Assembly (NCBI GenBank): GCA_937921525.1 | Contig: CAKZUM010000643.1 | Location: 1 to 17,338, forward strand | Length of the DNA stretch: 17,338 nt | From: an uncultured Saprospiraceae bacterium | Lineage (GTDB): Bacteria; Bacteroidota; Bacteroidia; Chitinophagales; Saprospiraceae | Direction of reading: 5' to 3' | In this document: one piece after another, positions 7,714 to 15,818 of the stretch | Layout: every line of letters begins with the position of its first letter | Numbering within the stretch: the first letter of the stretch is position 1 | Notes under the pieces: model-generated | Told to the model about the DNA's origin: nothing | Seen by the model: the letters and a program-made list of their open reading frames with translations, nothing else | The model's database searches: none | Translations under genes and position numbers: made by a program

Positions 7714-10198
7714 AATAAGGGTCTACATTCACTTTTATCCTAATAGTGGAATAGCCCTCTTTACTGCGCACATGATCCTTTGCCTCTGTAATAATTTGTT
7801 TAACTCGATTCGCATTCGTAGTATTTCGAGGCATTTTTATCATTACATCTAACAAATAATAGCTTCTAACTCTCGGAATACCTGGAATAGCTGGACCAAT
7901 CACCTGCGGCCCTAATTTTTCTTTCAAATACTTAACAAAAAAGTAGCTCACTTCGTTTAATATTCTAGGCTTTTTATGTTGCAAGGTAATTTGTATTAAT
8001 CGAAAGAAAGGTGGGTAAGCAAACGTATGTCGTTCTTTTATTTCTCTATTAAAAAAGTCTTTGAAATTGTTCTTTAGTATTTCTTGAATTACAGGATGCC
8101 CCGTATCAAATGTCTGAATGACTACTTTCCCTCTTTTCTGTTTCCGCCCTGCTCGGCCACTTACTTGTGTTATCATCTGAAAGGCTCGTTCAGTAGATCT
8201 GAAATTAGGAAACTGCAATAAATGATCTGCACTCAAAACACCGACTACCCCAACATTATCAAAATCCAATCCTTTCGTTACCATCTGTGTACCAACCAAA
8301 ATATCTAGACGCTTTTCCTCAAAGTCATTAATAATTTTAGCGTGGGCATTTTTCGTACGTACCGTATCAAAATCCATTCGCCCAATTCTAGCATCTGGAA
8401 AGAATATTTTTAATTCGTCTTCAATTTTTTCTGTTCCGAATCCTTTAAGAGATAACTCTGCATCACCACAAGCAGGGCAATGCTGCGGAATCGCACTTTG
8501 ATACCCGCAGTAATGACAACGAAGGTTATTTGAAAATTTATGGTAAGTCAAACTGACATCACAATTGATACATTCTTGATGCCAACCACAGGTATTACAA
8601 CGAATGACAGGCGAATGTCCTCTTCTATTTTGAAAAAGAATAGCTTGTTCTTCTCTTTCTAATGCGCCTTTTAATTCTTCTATCAGAACAGAAGTAAAAT
8701 GGGACTGCATTTTGCGCTGCTTATACTCTTCTTTTTTATCAACTAAGATAATTTCTGGCAATACGGAGCCTCCAAAACGCTCTGGCATTTCTACTAATCC
8801 GTATTTACCTATTTTAGTATTTTGATAAGACTCTATAGATGGAGTAGCTGTTCCTAAAACGACTTTAGCTTGGTGTACATGTGCCATAAAAACGGCTACA
8901 TCTCTCGCACTATATCTAGGCGCAGGGTCCATTTGCTTGTAGGAGGGATCATGTTCTTCATCTACAATAATTAATTCTAAATGTTGAAATGGAAGAAATA
9001 AAGCAGACCGCGCCCCTAGTATGACTGATTTATTAGCAAGCGCACTTTTCCATACTTCTACTCGCTCGTTATCATTAATTCTAGAGTTATACACAACAAT
9101 TTCATCTCCATATAATTTCTGTAATCTATTAATTATTTGTGCGGTCAAAGCTATCTCTGGAACTAAATAAAGAACTTGTCCTCCATTTGCAATGACTTCA
9201 TTCATTAATTCTATGTACACTCTAGTTTTACCACTTCCTGTTATCCCATGTAATAAAATCGCATCTTTCTTTTCAAAAATAGTTTTCATCGCATCAATCG
9301 TCTGAATTTGCTGTTCAGACAATTCTGGCGAGTCTAGCAAGTCCGCTTCATAACCTCCCAAACGACTCAGCTCTTTTTTGTATAACTGAAAAATTCCTTT
9401 TTTCACCATCGCTTTCAGCACAGAAGCATCTACATTTGCTTTCTTATAAATATCTTGCGTTCGGACATATTCTTGTTTTTTATAAATCATCAGATAGGCC
9501 ATTAAGGCTTCCTCTTGTCGATTCGCTCTTTTTACTTTTTCAAATGCCACTTGCAAACTTTCTTCATCAGAAGCATAGGGTTCTTGAAGTTGGACACAGG
9601 CTATTTTTTTGGGTTTAAATTTCTCTCTTAATTCTTCTTTTACATAAATCACTCGTTTCTGAATCAGTTTATAAATAATAGGTGCAACAGTCTTTTGACC
9701 TAATATTTTTTGTACATCAGAAACAGTTATTTCGTCTTGAATCGTCAATGCCTCTGCCACCAAATACTCTTTATCATTCAGCAATTCAAAATTGCCATCA
9801 AAGACAGAACTAAGCACCAGACTTGTTTCACTATTGAGTTTTAAGCCAGCGGGTAAAGCTGCATTCATCACCTCTCCTAGTGTACAGCAATAGTAGCCGG
9901 CCATCCATTTCCAAAGCGTTAGTTGGGCTTGGTTGATAACAGGTGTCTCATCTATAATTGCGAGTAATGGTTTAGGTTTATGATTTATTGGCGGGTCGTT
10001 ATGGATAGCGATTACTAAACCAGAATATAATTTAGTTCGACCAAATTGCACTTCTACTCGTACGCCGAATTGTACTCTTTCTACCAAATCATCTGGTACG
10101 ATATAGGTATACGGCTTGGGTACGGCAATCGGCAAGATGACGGTCACATAGGTAGCTTCTGTTGGAATAGGATGTTGTGTAGTTGCGTTTTTTATCAT
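7712..10198 (-). CDS. priA: Primosomal protein N', replication-restart helicase PriA
   Basis: PriA is a 3'-5' superfamily 2 DNA helicase that recognises stalled forks and D-loops and reloads the replicative helicase. The 828-residue protein has an N-terminal 3'-DNA-binding domain (VTVILPIAVPKPYTYIVP, residues 18-35). Walker A GITGSGKT lies near residues 316-323, motif II DEEHD near 414, and LGTATPS (motif III) follows. The two-zinc cysteine cluster spans about 533-578 with CNTCGWHQECINC, CHYCG and CPACGD. Motifs V/VI are present as GTQMVTKGLDFDNVGVVGVL and QVSGRAGRKQKRG. The start codon overlaps the stop of the upstream ligase/CBS gene in an ATGA, implying translational coupling and one operon. 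That coupling supports this ATG although no ribosome-binding site is visible. All key catalytic and zinc residues appear intact. Confidence 0.98.
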   Translation of the reverse strand: MIKNATTQHPIPTEATYVTVILPIAVPKPYTYIVPDDLVERVQFGVRVEVQFGRTKLYSGLVIAIHNDPPINHKPKPLLAIIDETPVINQAQLTLWKWMAGYYCCTLGEVMNAALPAGLKLNSETSLVLSSVFDGNFELLNDKEYLVAEALTIQDEITVSDVQKILGQKTVAPIIYKLIQKRVIYVKEELREKFKPKKIACVQLQEPYASDEESLQVAFEKVKRANRQEEALMAYLMIYKKQEYVRTQDIYKKANVDASVLKAMVKKGIFQLYKKELSRLGGYEADLLDSPELSEQQIQTIDAMKTIFEKKDAILLHGITGSGKTRVYIELMNEVIANGGQVLYLVPEIALTAQIINRLQKLYGDEIVVYNSRINDNERVEVWKSALANKSVILGARSALFLPFQHLELIIVDEEHDPSYKQMDPAPRYSARDVAVFMAHVHQAKVVLGTATPSIESYQNTKIGKYGLVEMPERFGGSVLPEIILVDKKEEYKQRKMQSHFTSVLIEELKGALEREEQAILFQNRRGHSPVIRCNTCGWHQECINCDVSLTYHKFSNNLRCHYCGYQSAIPQHCPACGDAELSLKGFGTEKIEDELKIFFPDARIGRMDFDTVRTKNAHAKIINDFEEKRLDILVGTQMVTKGLDFDNVGVVGVLSADHLLQFPNFRSTERAFQMITQVSGRAGRKQKRGKVVIQTFDTGHPVIQEILKNNFKDFFNREIKERHTFAYPPFFRLIQITLQHKKPRILNEVSYFFVKYLKEKLGPQVIGPAIPGIPRVRSYYLLDVMIKMPRNTTNANRVKQIITEAKDHVRSKEGYSTIRIKVNVDPY

Positions 10199-12138
10199 CT
10201 GTTTTTAGTGGCTTTGGTGTCTGCACTTCGCTCGATCAATCTGCCTGCTAAACTTAAGAAATTAGACTCGGTAACGACTCCTACTAATTCTCCTTCGTTG
10301 ACGACTAGCAGACAGCCAATCTTATTTTCTTTCATAATTTTAATGGCATCTGTGACAGAAGTTTCTGGAGAGATCGCAATTGGATTTTTCTTCATCACCT
10401 CTTCTACCGTAATTGTACTTTGCTTTTTGAGTCGTTGCCGCTTGGTGAATTGTTTCAATAACATTCTGGAGGTGACTAAGCCTACCAGATTTCCTTTTGT
10501 ATCCTCCACTGGTACATATCTAATGCGCTTCCAATCCATCATCTCTGCAACAAATTCAATAATATCCTCTTGCCGAACCGTTATTAGGTCGGTTTCCATA
10601 ATTTCGTCAACTTTCAAATTAGCAGGTTGGTAAACTTTCAAATCGCTTAGTTTTGGTAATTCCCAAGTGTGTACTGGATTGCCTTCTTTTTGGTTCTTGT
10701 GCATGTAAGCAGTTAAAACACTAACCGCCTCGTCATTGCTTGCCTCTTTTTTCAATTTAGTAAAAGAACGCAAAGCCCAACGTGCCCCATTCATGTGCTT
10801 TGTTGCTCGAGACTCTATGATCGAGAGGTATTTATCAATATCTTTTTTATACACTTTCTGAGTAGTCAATCCTTTTCTAGCAATCGGTAGCAGGTGTTTT
10901 AAGATTAATTCAGCAGCAGTAATCTTTTGGTCGTTGAACCAGGTAAATTTAGAATCAATTCCAAAACGAGCTGCTTTGCCAAAATTATCTCGTACATCTT
11001 CCCACGAAATATGCTTAGTAATATCTTCTACTTCTTGTTCCATTCCTACCATCAGGCCTAGCCAGAAAGCAGCGTTCGCATATTCATCAACGACCGTTGG
11101 GCCAGCAGGTAAGACTCTATTTTCAATTCTTAGATGTGGCTGTCCATTAGGGCTGATTCCATAACAGGGGCGATTCCACCGATAAACAGTAGAATTATGC
11201 AACTGAAGCGCACTTAATTTAGGCGTTTTTCCTTTTTCTATCTGCCCCAAAGAATCTTCTACCGCTACCCCCGCTAATAAGACTCTAAATCGCGCAATAT
11301 CTTCTTTGTAAATTTCTAAAATAGATTTCTCCAACCAGCCACTTCCAAAAGTTACTCTTGGACTACGCTGTCGCATATGTCGATGCGTAGTTCGGATATC
11401 TACAGCTTGTTGAAAAATCGCAATCCGATTCTCATGCCACAAACGCTTGCCGAAAACAATCGGGGAATTAGCGGCAATAGCTAATACAGGTGCTGCCAAA
11501 GCTTGAGATATATTATACTGTTTTACAAAATTAGCAGGCGCAACTTGAAGATGTACTTGGAAGCTAGTATTGCAAGCCTCCAATAGTGGCGAATCATGTT
11601 TTACTAATAACTCATCAATGCCCATCAAACGCAATTCAAAGGAATTGCCAATTAATTGACTGTGCATTGCTTCTAATATATCCTTATATCTTTGTTTAGG
11701 AGTTAAATTATGCACCTCCAGATCAAACTTTCTCAAAGTGGGAAGGATTCCAGTTAAGAGAATATCAGAGTGGTGTGGAACTAGATTCTGTTGAATTTCT
11801 TTTAAGTATGTTCTAGTCTCCTGCTCCATTTGTTGAAAACAGTCTTTTGAAAACACGACAGGAGACAAATTAATCTCTAAGTTAAAACGAGCTAATTCTG
11901 TATCTAACCATTTCCTACCTTTCATTTTTGCGATTACCTCCATCGCAATCGGAACTGGCTTAAAGGTTTTTTGATCAATAATAACCATTTCTTGTTCTGC
12001 CCCCATCCGAACAATATCCTTCTCAAACCAATCCTCCTCAATCATGTGTTCTAAGGCTTGTACATCAGCTAACAAATGTTGGATAAATAACTGCATCTGT
12101 TTAGCACTATTAGAAGAATTATCTTTCTTTCGTCCCAT
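10195..12138 (-). CDS. GCS2-family carboxylate-amine ligase fused to a CBS-domain pair
   Basis: A 647-residue two-part protein. Residues from about 30 to 420 look like the glutamate-cysteine ligase type 2 (GCS2) fold: MGAEQEMVIID near residue 45, HLQVAPANFVKQYN, APVLAIAANSPIVFGKRLWHENRIAIF, and LRIENRVLPAGPTVVDEYANA. Family members join glutamate or a similar acid to an amine using ATP. The exact substrate cannot be read here, and a true gamma-glutamylcysteine synthetase role is not assured. After a helical linker, residues about 508-632 form two CBS motifs (VDEIMETDLITVRQEDII with GLVTSRMLL, and VEEVMKKNPIAISPETSV with GVVTESNFL), a Bateman module that usually senses adenine nucleotides. An adenylate-regulated ligase is therefore plausible. 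It is the first gene of an operon with priA (4-base overlap). No membrane segment or signal peptide is seen. Confidence 0.88.
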   Translation of the reverse strand: MGRKKDNSSNSAKQMQLFIQHLLADVQALEHMIEEDWFEKDIVRMGAEQEMVIIDQKTFKPVPIAMEVIAKMKGRKWLDTELARFNLEINLSPVVFSKDCFQQMEQETRTYLKEIQQNLVPHHSDILLTGILPTLRKFDLEVHNLTPKQRYKDILEAMHSQLIGNSFELRLMGIDELLVKHDSPLLEACNTSFQVHLQVAPANFVKQYNISQALAAPVLAIAANSPIVFGKRLWHENRIAIFQQAVDIRTTHRHMRQRSPRVTFGSGWLEKSILEIYKEDIARFRVLLAGVAVEDSLGQIEKGKTPKLSALQLHNSTVYRWNRPCYGISPNGQPHLRIENRVLPAGPTVVDEYANAAFWLGLMVGMEQEVEDITKHISWEDVRDNFGKAARFGIDSKFTWFNDQKITAAELILKHLLPIARKGLTTQKVYKKDIDKYLSIIESRATKHMNGARWALRSFTKLKKEASNDEAVSVLTAYMHKNQKEGNPVHTWELPKLSDLKVYQPANLKVDEIMETDLITVRQEDIIEFVAEMMDWKRIRYVPVEDTKGNLVGLVTSRMLLKQFTKRQRLKKQSTITVEEVMKKNPIAISPETSVTDAIKIMKENKIGCLLVVNEGELVGVVTESNFLSLAGRLIERSADTKATKNR

Positions 12139-12983
12139 TATGATTGATGAAATTAGGCTAATGATAAATAAAGACTAATATAATTTATAAAAATTATATT
12201 TCAACTATAATTGTAGTTATTGGCAATTATTTTATATTTTGAGCTATACACCTTAAAAATGATCTATTTGTGATAGAAACACAATAGGATGTACTACCTA
12301 AAAAGGTCATTTTTTTTGTTAATTTTTTTCTGAAAAATATCAATTATTTTTAATACTTTTGTAAACATCAGAAATCACCCATCATTATAGTATTTACGTA
12401 GTTTTTCTCTCTCATTAGTTTAAATAAAAAATGACTTCCTGAAAATTCTTTACTACAATTTAGAGCGTAAGGAACAAGTCTTTCGTTTGCTAAAACCAAG
12501 CAAAACTCAATAAAAAATATTTTTTTTAAGAACTTCATTATTTATCTATAGAAATGTTTATCTTTAGATACTCAATTTCAATTAAAGGTACATGGTATTC
12601 TACTTCTATTCAACACTAATGGAATTAGAGGTATTGTTTCATAATCTTAAAGATAAGTATTTGAGCTTATTATACTGCGTACTAAGTTCGCTACCCAAAA
12701 TATATTGAAAACAATCTCTGCTGATTATTCAGCATTTTAATTAATCCCTTTTAAGAATAGTGTTATCCTGTACAAGATATATCGAGGCTTCTTATTCCCC
12801 AAGCTTCTATATGATCTTTATCAGAAGTAATTTCTATTCGTTAAAAGATATGTTTTCCACGAGAAGAAAAAAGAGAATTATAACATTATGTGACAAGGTG
12901 GAATTATTTCAATTCATGCCATCACAACAGGAACAACGAAGGATGCTCCTAAAGATTAATTCTCAAATATTGAAAATGAAGAA
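12139..12983. other. 845-bp divergent intergenic region between the GCS2-CBS/priA operon and recQ
   Basis: Very AT-rich with no supported gene. It must hold promoters for both directions. Near the minus-strand gene lies a near-perfect 16-bp palindrome (aactataattgtagtt, 12203-12218, one mismatch) that could be an operator. A Bacteroidota-like -7 box is at 12354-12361. The plus-strand open frame 12760-12990 overlaps the recQ start in another frame and lacks recognisable motifs. No tRNA, rRNA or riboswitch was recognised. The roughly 620 bases between the -7 box and recQ are unexplained. Confidence 0.55.
12354..12361 (+). promoter_or_regulatory. Putative Bacteroidota -7 promoter box (TACTTTTG)
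   Basis: TACTTTTG matches the Bacteroidota primary-sigma -7 consensus TAnnTTTG. No good TTG -33 box lies at the expected spacing: the nearest (12316-12318) is 35 bases away, which is too far. If used, it would give recQ a leader of about 600 bases or drive a separate small transcript. Confidence 0.35.
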
Positions 12984-15185
12984 ATGGTAGAAACGAAAAT
13001 CAATCTGCAAGAATCCTTACAACAAGTATTTGGCTTCGATGGCTTTAAAGGCAATCAAGAAGCGATCATAGAAAGTATCATGGATGGAAGAGATACTTTT
13101 GTTATTATGCCCACAGGTGGTGGCAAATCTCTTTGTTACCAACTGCCAGCTATGCTGATGGAAGGCACGGCGATAGTCATCTCTCCGCTGATAGCCTTGA
13201 TGAAAAATCAAGTAGACTCCATCAGAGGTCATAGTCAAAGTGATGATATTGCTCATGTACTTAATTCTTCTCTCTCCCGTACACAAATCAAACAGGTTAA
13301 AAGTGATATTACAGCAGGTAAAACAAAACTACTTTTTGTAGCACCTGAAACCTTGACGAAGCCTGAGAATATAGAATTTTTTAGAGCAGTAAATATTTCT
13401 TTTGTTGCTGTGGACGAAGCACATTGTATTTCTGAATGGGGGCATGATTTCCGTCCAGAATATCGGCGTATCCGCATCATGATTGATGAGATTAGTAAAG
13501 AAACTCCTGTCATTGCGCTTACAGCAACCGCTACGCCTAAGGTACAGTCAGACATTGTAAAGAATCTCAATATGAAGAACGAACAGCAGTTTGTTTCTTC
13601 CTTCAATAGAGATAATCTTTACTATGAAGTACGGCCTAAAAGCACCAAGAAAGAAGCGACTTTCAAGAGTATTATTCAATACATCAAAACGCAACCTGGA
13701 AAGTCTGGAATCATTTATGTACAGTCTCGAAAATCTACAGAAGAAATTGCGACTGTTCTCAAAGTAAATGATATTAAAGCAGCTCCATACCATGCTGGGT
13801 TAGACGCAAAGACCAGATCAAAGACGCAAGATGATTTCTTGATGGAAGAGATTGATGTCATTGTAGCAACAATTGCATTTGGGATGGGGATAGACAAACC
13901 AGATGTTCGATTTGTTATCCATTATGACATTCCAAAAAGTATAGAGAATTATTACCAAGAAACTGGTCGTGCTGGTAGAGATGGGCTTCAAGGAGATTGT
14001 ATTACCTATTATGCCTACACCGATATTCTCCGCTTAGAAAAATTCCTTAGAGATAAACCTGTTGCAGAGCGAGAATTGAGTGCACAGTTGATGCAAGAAA
14101 TTATGGCTTATGCGGAAACTACTTCTTGCCGTCGTCGATTTTTATTGCACTATTTTGGAGAACAATATAACGACGAGCGTTGTGGAAAGATGTGTGATAA
14201 TTGTAGACATCCAAAGGAAAAACTAGAAGTTCAAAAAGAAATGAAAGAGGCACTAGAAATTGTGCTTGCTCTAAGTGAAAATTATAAAATCAAAACTTTA
14301 GTCAACTTTGCCACAGGTAAAGAAACTAAAGAAATGAAAGATTTTAAATTTAATGAAAAGCCGCTATTCGGAATTGGAAAAGAAAAAGATGAGACCTTTT
14401 GGAATACAATCTATCGACAAGCTATATTAAATGGATTATTAGATAAAGAGATTGAAAATTACGGCATTCTAAAATCTACTAGTAAAGGCGCTGCATTCAT
14501 TAAATCTCCCTTCCCTATTCAAGTTCCTATCAATCATAACTATGCGACCGTTACGGTGGACTATGAAAGTTCTTCTAGTAAATCTGGTGTCTTAGATGAG
14601 TTATTAGTCAAGTTATTAAAAGATTTACGACGGTCAGAAGCTAAGCGATTAAATGTACCTCCTTTTATTATTTTCCAAGATCCTTCGATAGAAGACATGG
14701 CCACTCAATATCCGATCTCTTTAGCGGATATGAATAATATTAGTGGTGTTAGTAAAGGAAAAGCAGCACGATATGCAAAACCTTTCGTAGAGTTAATCAA
14801 AGAATACGTTGAAGAAAATGATATTGATCGACCAACAGAATTTGTCGTCAAGCAAGTAGCGAATAAGTCTAAAGTTAAGGTGACGATTATACAAGGTATT
14901 GATCGAAAAATTCCACTCAATGATATTGCCGAATCTAGCCATATTTCTATGGAAGAATTAATGCAAGAGTTGGATGCCATCGTAAGTTCTGGAACTAAAT
15001 TAAATTTAGATTATTACATCGAAGACAACGTAGATGAATACTCTAGAGACGATATATACGACTATTTCATGGAAGCAGATTCTGATTCTATAGAAGATGC
15101 TTTTAAAGAGCTACAAGAGGATGACGTTACCATGGAAGAAATTCAATTAATGAGAATTAAGTTTCTTTCAGAAATGGGCAATTAA
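12984..15185 (+). CDS. recQ: ATP-dependent DNA helicase RecQ
   Basis: RecQ is a 3'-5' DNA helicase acting in recombination and fork repair. The 733-residue protein shows motif 0 (FGFDGFKGNQEAII), Walker A (MPTGGGKSLCYQLP, about residues 42-55), motif II with the aromatic loop (DEAHCISEWGHDFRPEYR from about 143), LTATATP, IAFGMGIDKPDVRFVIH, and motif VI QETGRAGRDG (about 325-334). The zinc site of the RQC region follows as C-x17-C-x3-C-x2-C near 381-407, then a winged helix. An HRDC domain lies at about 535-615 (LDELLVKLLKDLRRSEAKRL). A further stretch of about 115 residues, with an HTH-like part (IPLNDIAESSHISMEELMQELD) and a strongly acidic end, goes beyond the roughly 610-residue E. coli protein; similar tails are common in Bacteroidota RecQ. 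The ATG at 12984 is preceded by A-rich sequence without Shine-Dalgarno. Confidence 0.97.
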   Translation: MVETKINLQESLQQVFGFDGFKGNQEAIIESIMDGRDTFVIMPTGGGKSLCYQLPAMLMEGTAIVISPLIALMKNQVDSIRGHSQSDDIAHVLNSSLSRTQIKQVKSDITAGKTKLLFVAPETLTKPENIEFFRAVNISFVAVDEAHCISEWGHDFRPEYRRIRIMIDEISKETPVIALTATATPKVQSDIVKNLNMKNEQQFVSSFNRDNLYYEVRPKSTKKEATFKSIIQYIKTQPGKSGIIYVQSRKSTEEIATVLKVNDIKAAPYHAGLDAKTRSKTQDDFLMEEIDVIVATIAFGMGIDKPDVRFVIHYDIPKSIENYYQETGRAGRDGLQGDCITYYAYTDILRLEKFLRDKPVAERELSAQLMQEIMAYAETTSCRRRFLLHYFGEQYNDERCGKMCDNCRHPKEKLEVQKEMKEALEIVLALSENYKIKTLVNFATGKETKEMKDFKFNEKPLFGIGKEKDETFWNTIYRQAILNGLLDKEIENYGILKSTSKGAAFIKSPFPIQVPINHNYATVTVDYESSSSKSGVLDELLVKLLKDLRRSEAKRLNVPPFIIFQDPSIEDMATQYPISLADMNNISGVSKGKAARYAKPFVELIKEYVEENDIDRPTEFVVKQVANKSKVKVTIIQGIDRKIPLNDIAESSHISMEELMQELDAIVSSGTKLNLDYYIEDNVDEYSRDDIYDYFMEADSDSIEDAFKELQEDDVTMEEIQLMRIKFLSEMGN

Positions 15186-15194
15186 GTTTTTTTA

Positions 15195-15256
15195 GTTGAA
15201 GTATCAAGTTCAAGCCTGCGTTCCTCGTAACACAGACTTGAATTTGATACTTCAAC
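15195..15256. terminator. Long hairpin downstream of recQ
   Basis: Twenty-base arms at 15195-15214 and 15237-15256 are complementary except for one G-T wobble, around a 22-base loop (15215-15236). It starts 9 bases after the recQ stop, after a T-run (15187-15193). No U-tract follows the stem on the plus strand, so termination is inferred from position and stability. The words ttcaagcctgc and gcgttcct are shared with the hairpin behind uvrB. Confidence 0.6.
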
Positions 15257-15532
15257 TTTCTCTCCTCTACTAGCATACTATGACAACCATCCTACAAACT
15301 CCTCCACCTAATCTTGCCGAAAGTTTCCACTTTTTACCAACAATTAAATTTTCAATAAATCTAAGAGGATTAAGCTTCAGACAAAAATTATCATATATAT
15401 AAGATTTCTAAGTAGATTTTAACAGAACCTTCATAACTTATTTTTATAACTTGCCGTTGTACTAATTGGGACATTCTATTTTGTGAATGTTCTGTAGTAT
15501 CTCTTTACTATAAACTACTAGATATTTAGATG
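15257..15532. other. Intergenic segment upstream of the repeat cluster, possible promoter region
   Basis: No gene seen. A weak promoter-like pair lies here: TTG at about 15456-15458 and TATTTTG at 15477-15483, one base short of the TAnnTTTG consensus. The latter sits in the loop of a small hairpin (acattc 15471-15476 / gaatgt 15485-15490). If real, transcription of the downstream exported-protein gene would have to pass through the whole nested repeat. Confidence 0.3.
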
Positions 15533-15803
15533 TCAGAAGTCAAGTCAGACTACACACTACTGGACATTTTAAAGAGCAGAGAATAGAGAGCAGAGAGTAG
15601 AGACAAATTTCGTTTAAAAAATGACGAAATTTCGTTGTTTTCTAATCGAAATACGTCTCTACTCTCTCTTCTCTGCTCTCTGTTCTAAACAATGTCCAGT
15701 AGTGTAGTCAGACTACTAGCAGCTCTTACAAGCATCACGTTGTCAACATCTTACGTCTGACTCCTGACAGTTCTGTAAGGACGATCTGACTTCTGACTTC
15801 TGA
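15533..15803. repeat. Dispersed inverted-repeat element, copy B, split by a MITE
   Basis: The left end tcagaagtcaagtcagac (15533-15550) and the right end (15783-15803, complement tcagaagtcagaagtcagatc) are imperfect inverted repeats. The right part, 15738-15803, aligns with 4822-4887 of copy A over 66 bases. Removing the 152-bp palindrome and one 11-bp duplicate leaves an ancestral element of about 108 bp, close to the 104 bp of copy A. The element ends 15 bases before the start codon of the exported-protein gene. Confidence 0.7.
15554..15705. mobile_element. 152-bp fully palindromic MITE-like element, copy 1
   Basis: The ends are perfect 15-bp inverted repeats: acactactggacatt (15554-15568) and its complement (15691-15705). 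The two 76-base halves meet at 15629/15630 (gacgaaa/tttcgtt) with no loop and differ at about 14 positions, so the whole element folds into one hairpin. It is flanked by perfect 11-bp direct repeats agtcagactac (15543-15553 and 15706-15716), as expected for a target-site duplication. It has no coding capacity, so a transposase would have to act in trans. An 11-bp duplication fits some IS4-family elements, but the parent is not identified. Confidence 0.88.
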
Positions 15804-15818
15804 AAATACAATCAATCA

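Noticed and set aside
10046..10633. 195-aa plus-strand open frame
   Set aside because: It lies antisense to the priA start and the CBS region of the ligase gene, both of which are clearly coding.
12760..12990. 76-aa open frame just upstream of recQ
   Set aside because: It overlaps the recQ start in another frame and shows no motif or coding-like composition. A small leader peptide cannot be fully excluded.
15533..15803. Repeat-rich segment as a CRISPR array
   Set aside because: The repeats are inverted and nested with terminal repeats and a target duplication; there are no regularly spaced direct repeats with unique spacers and no cas gene.
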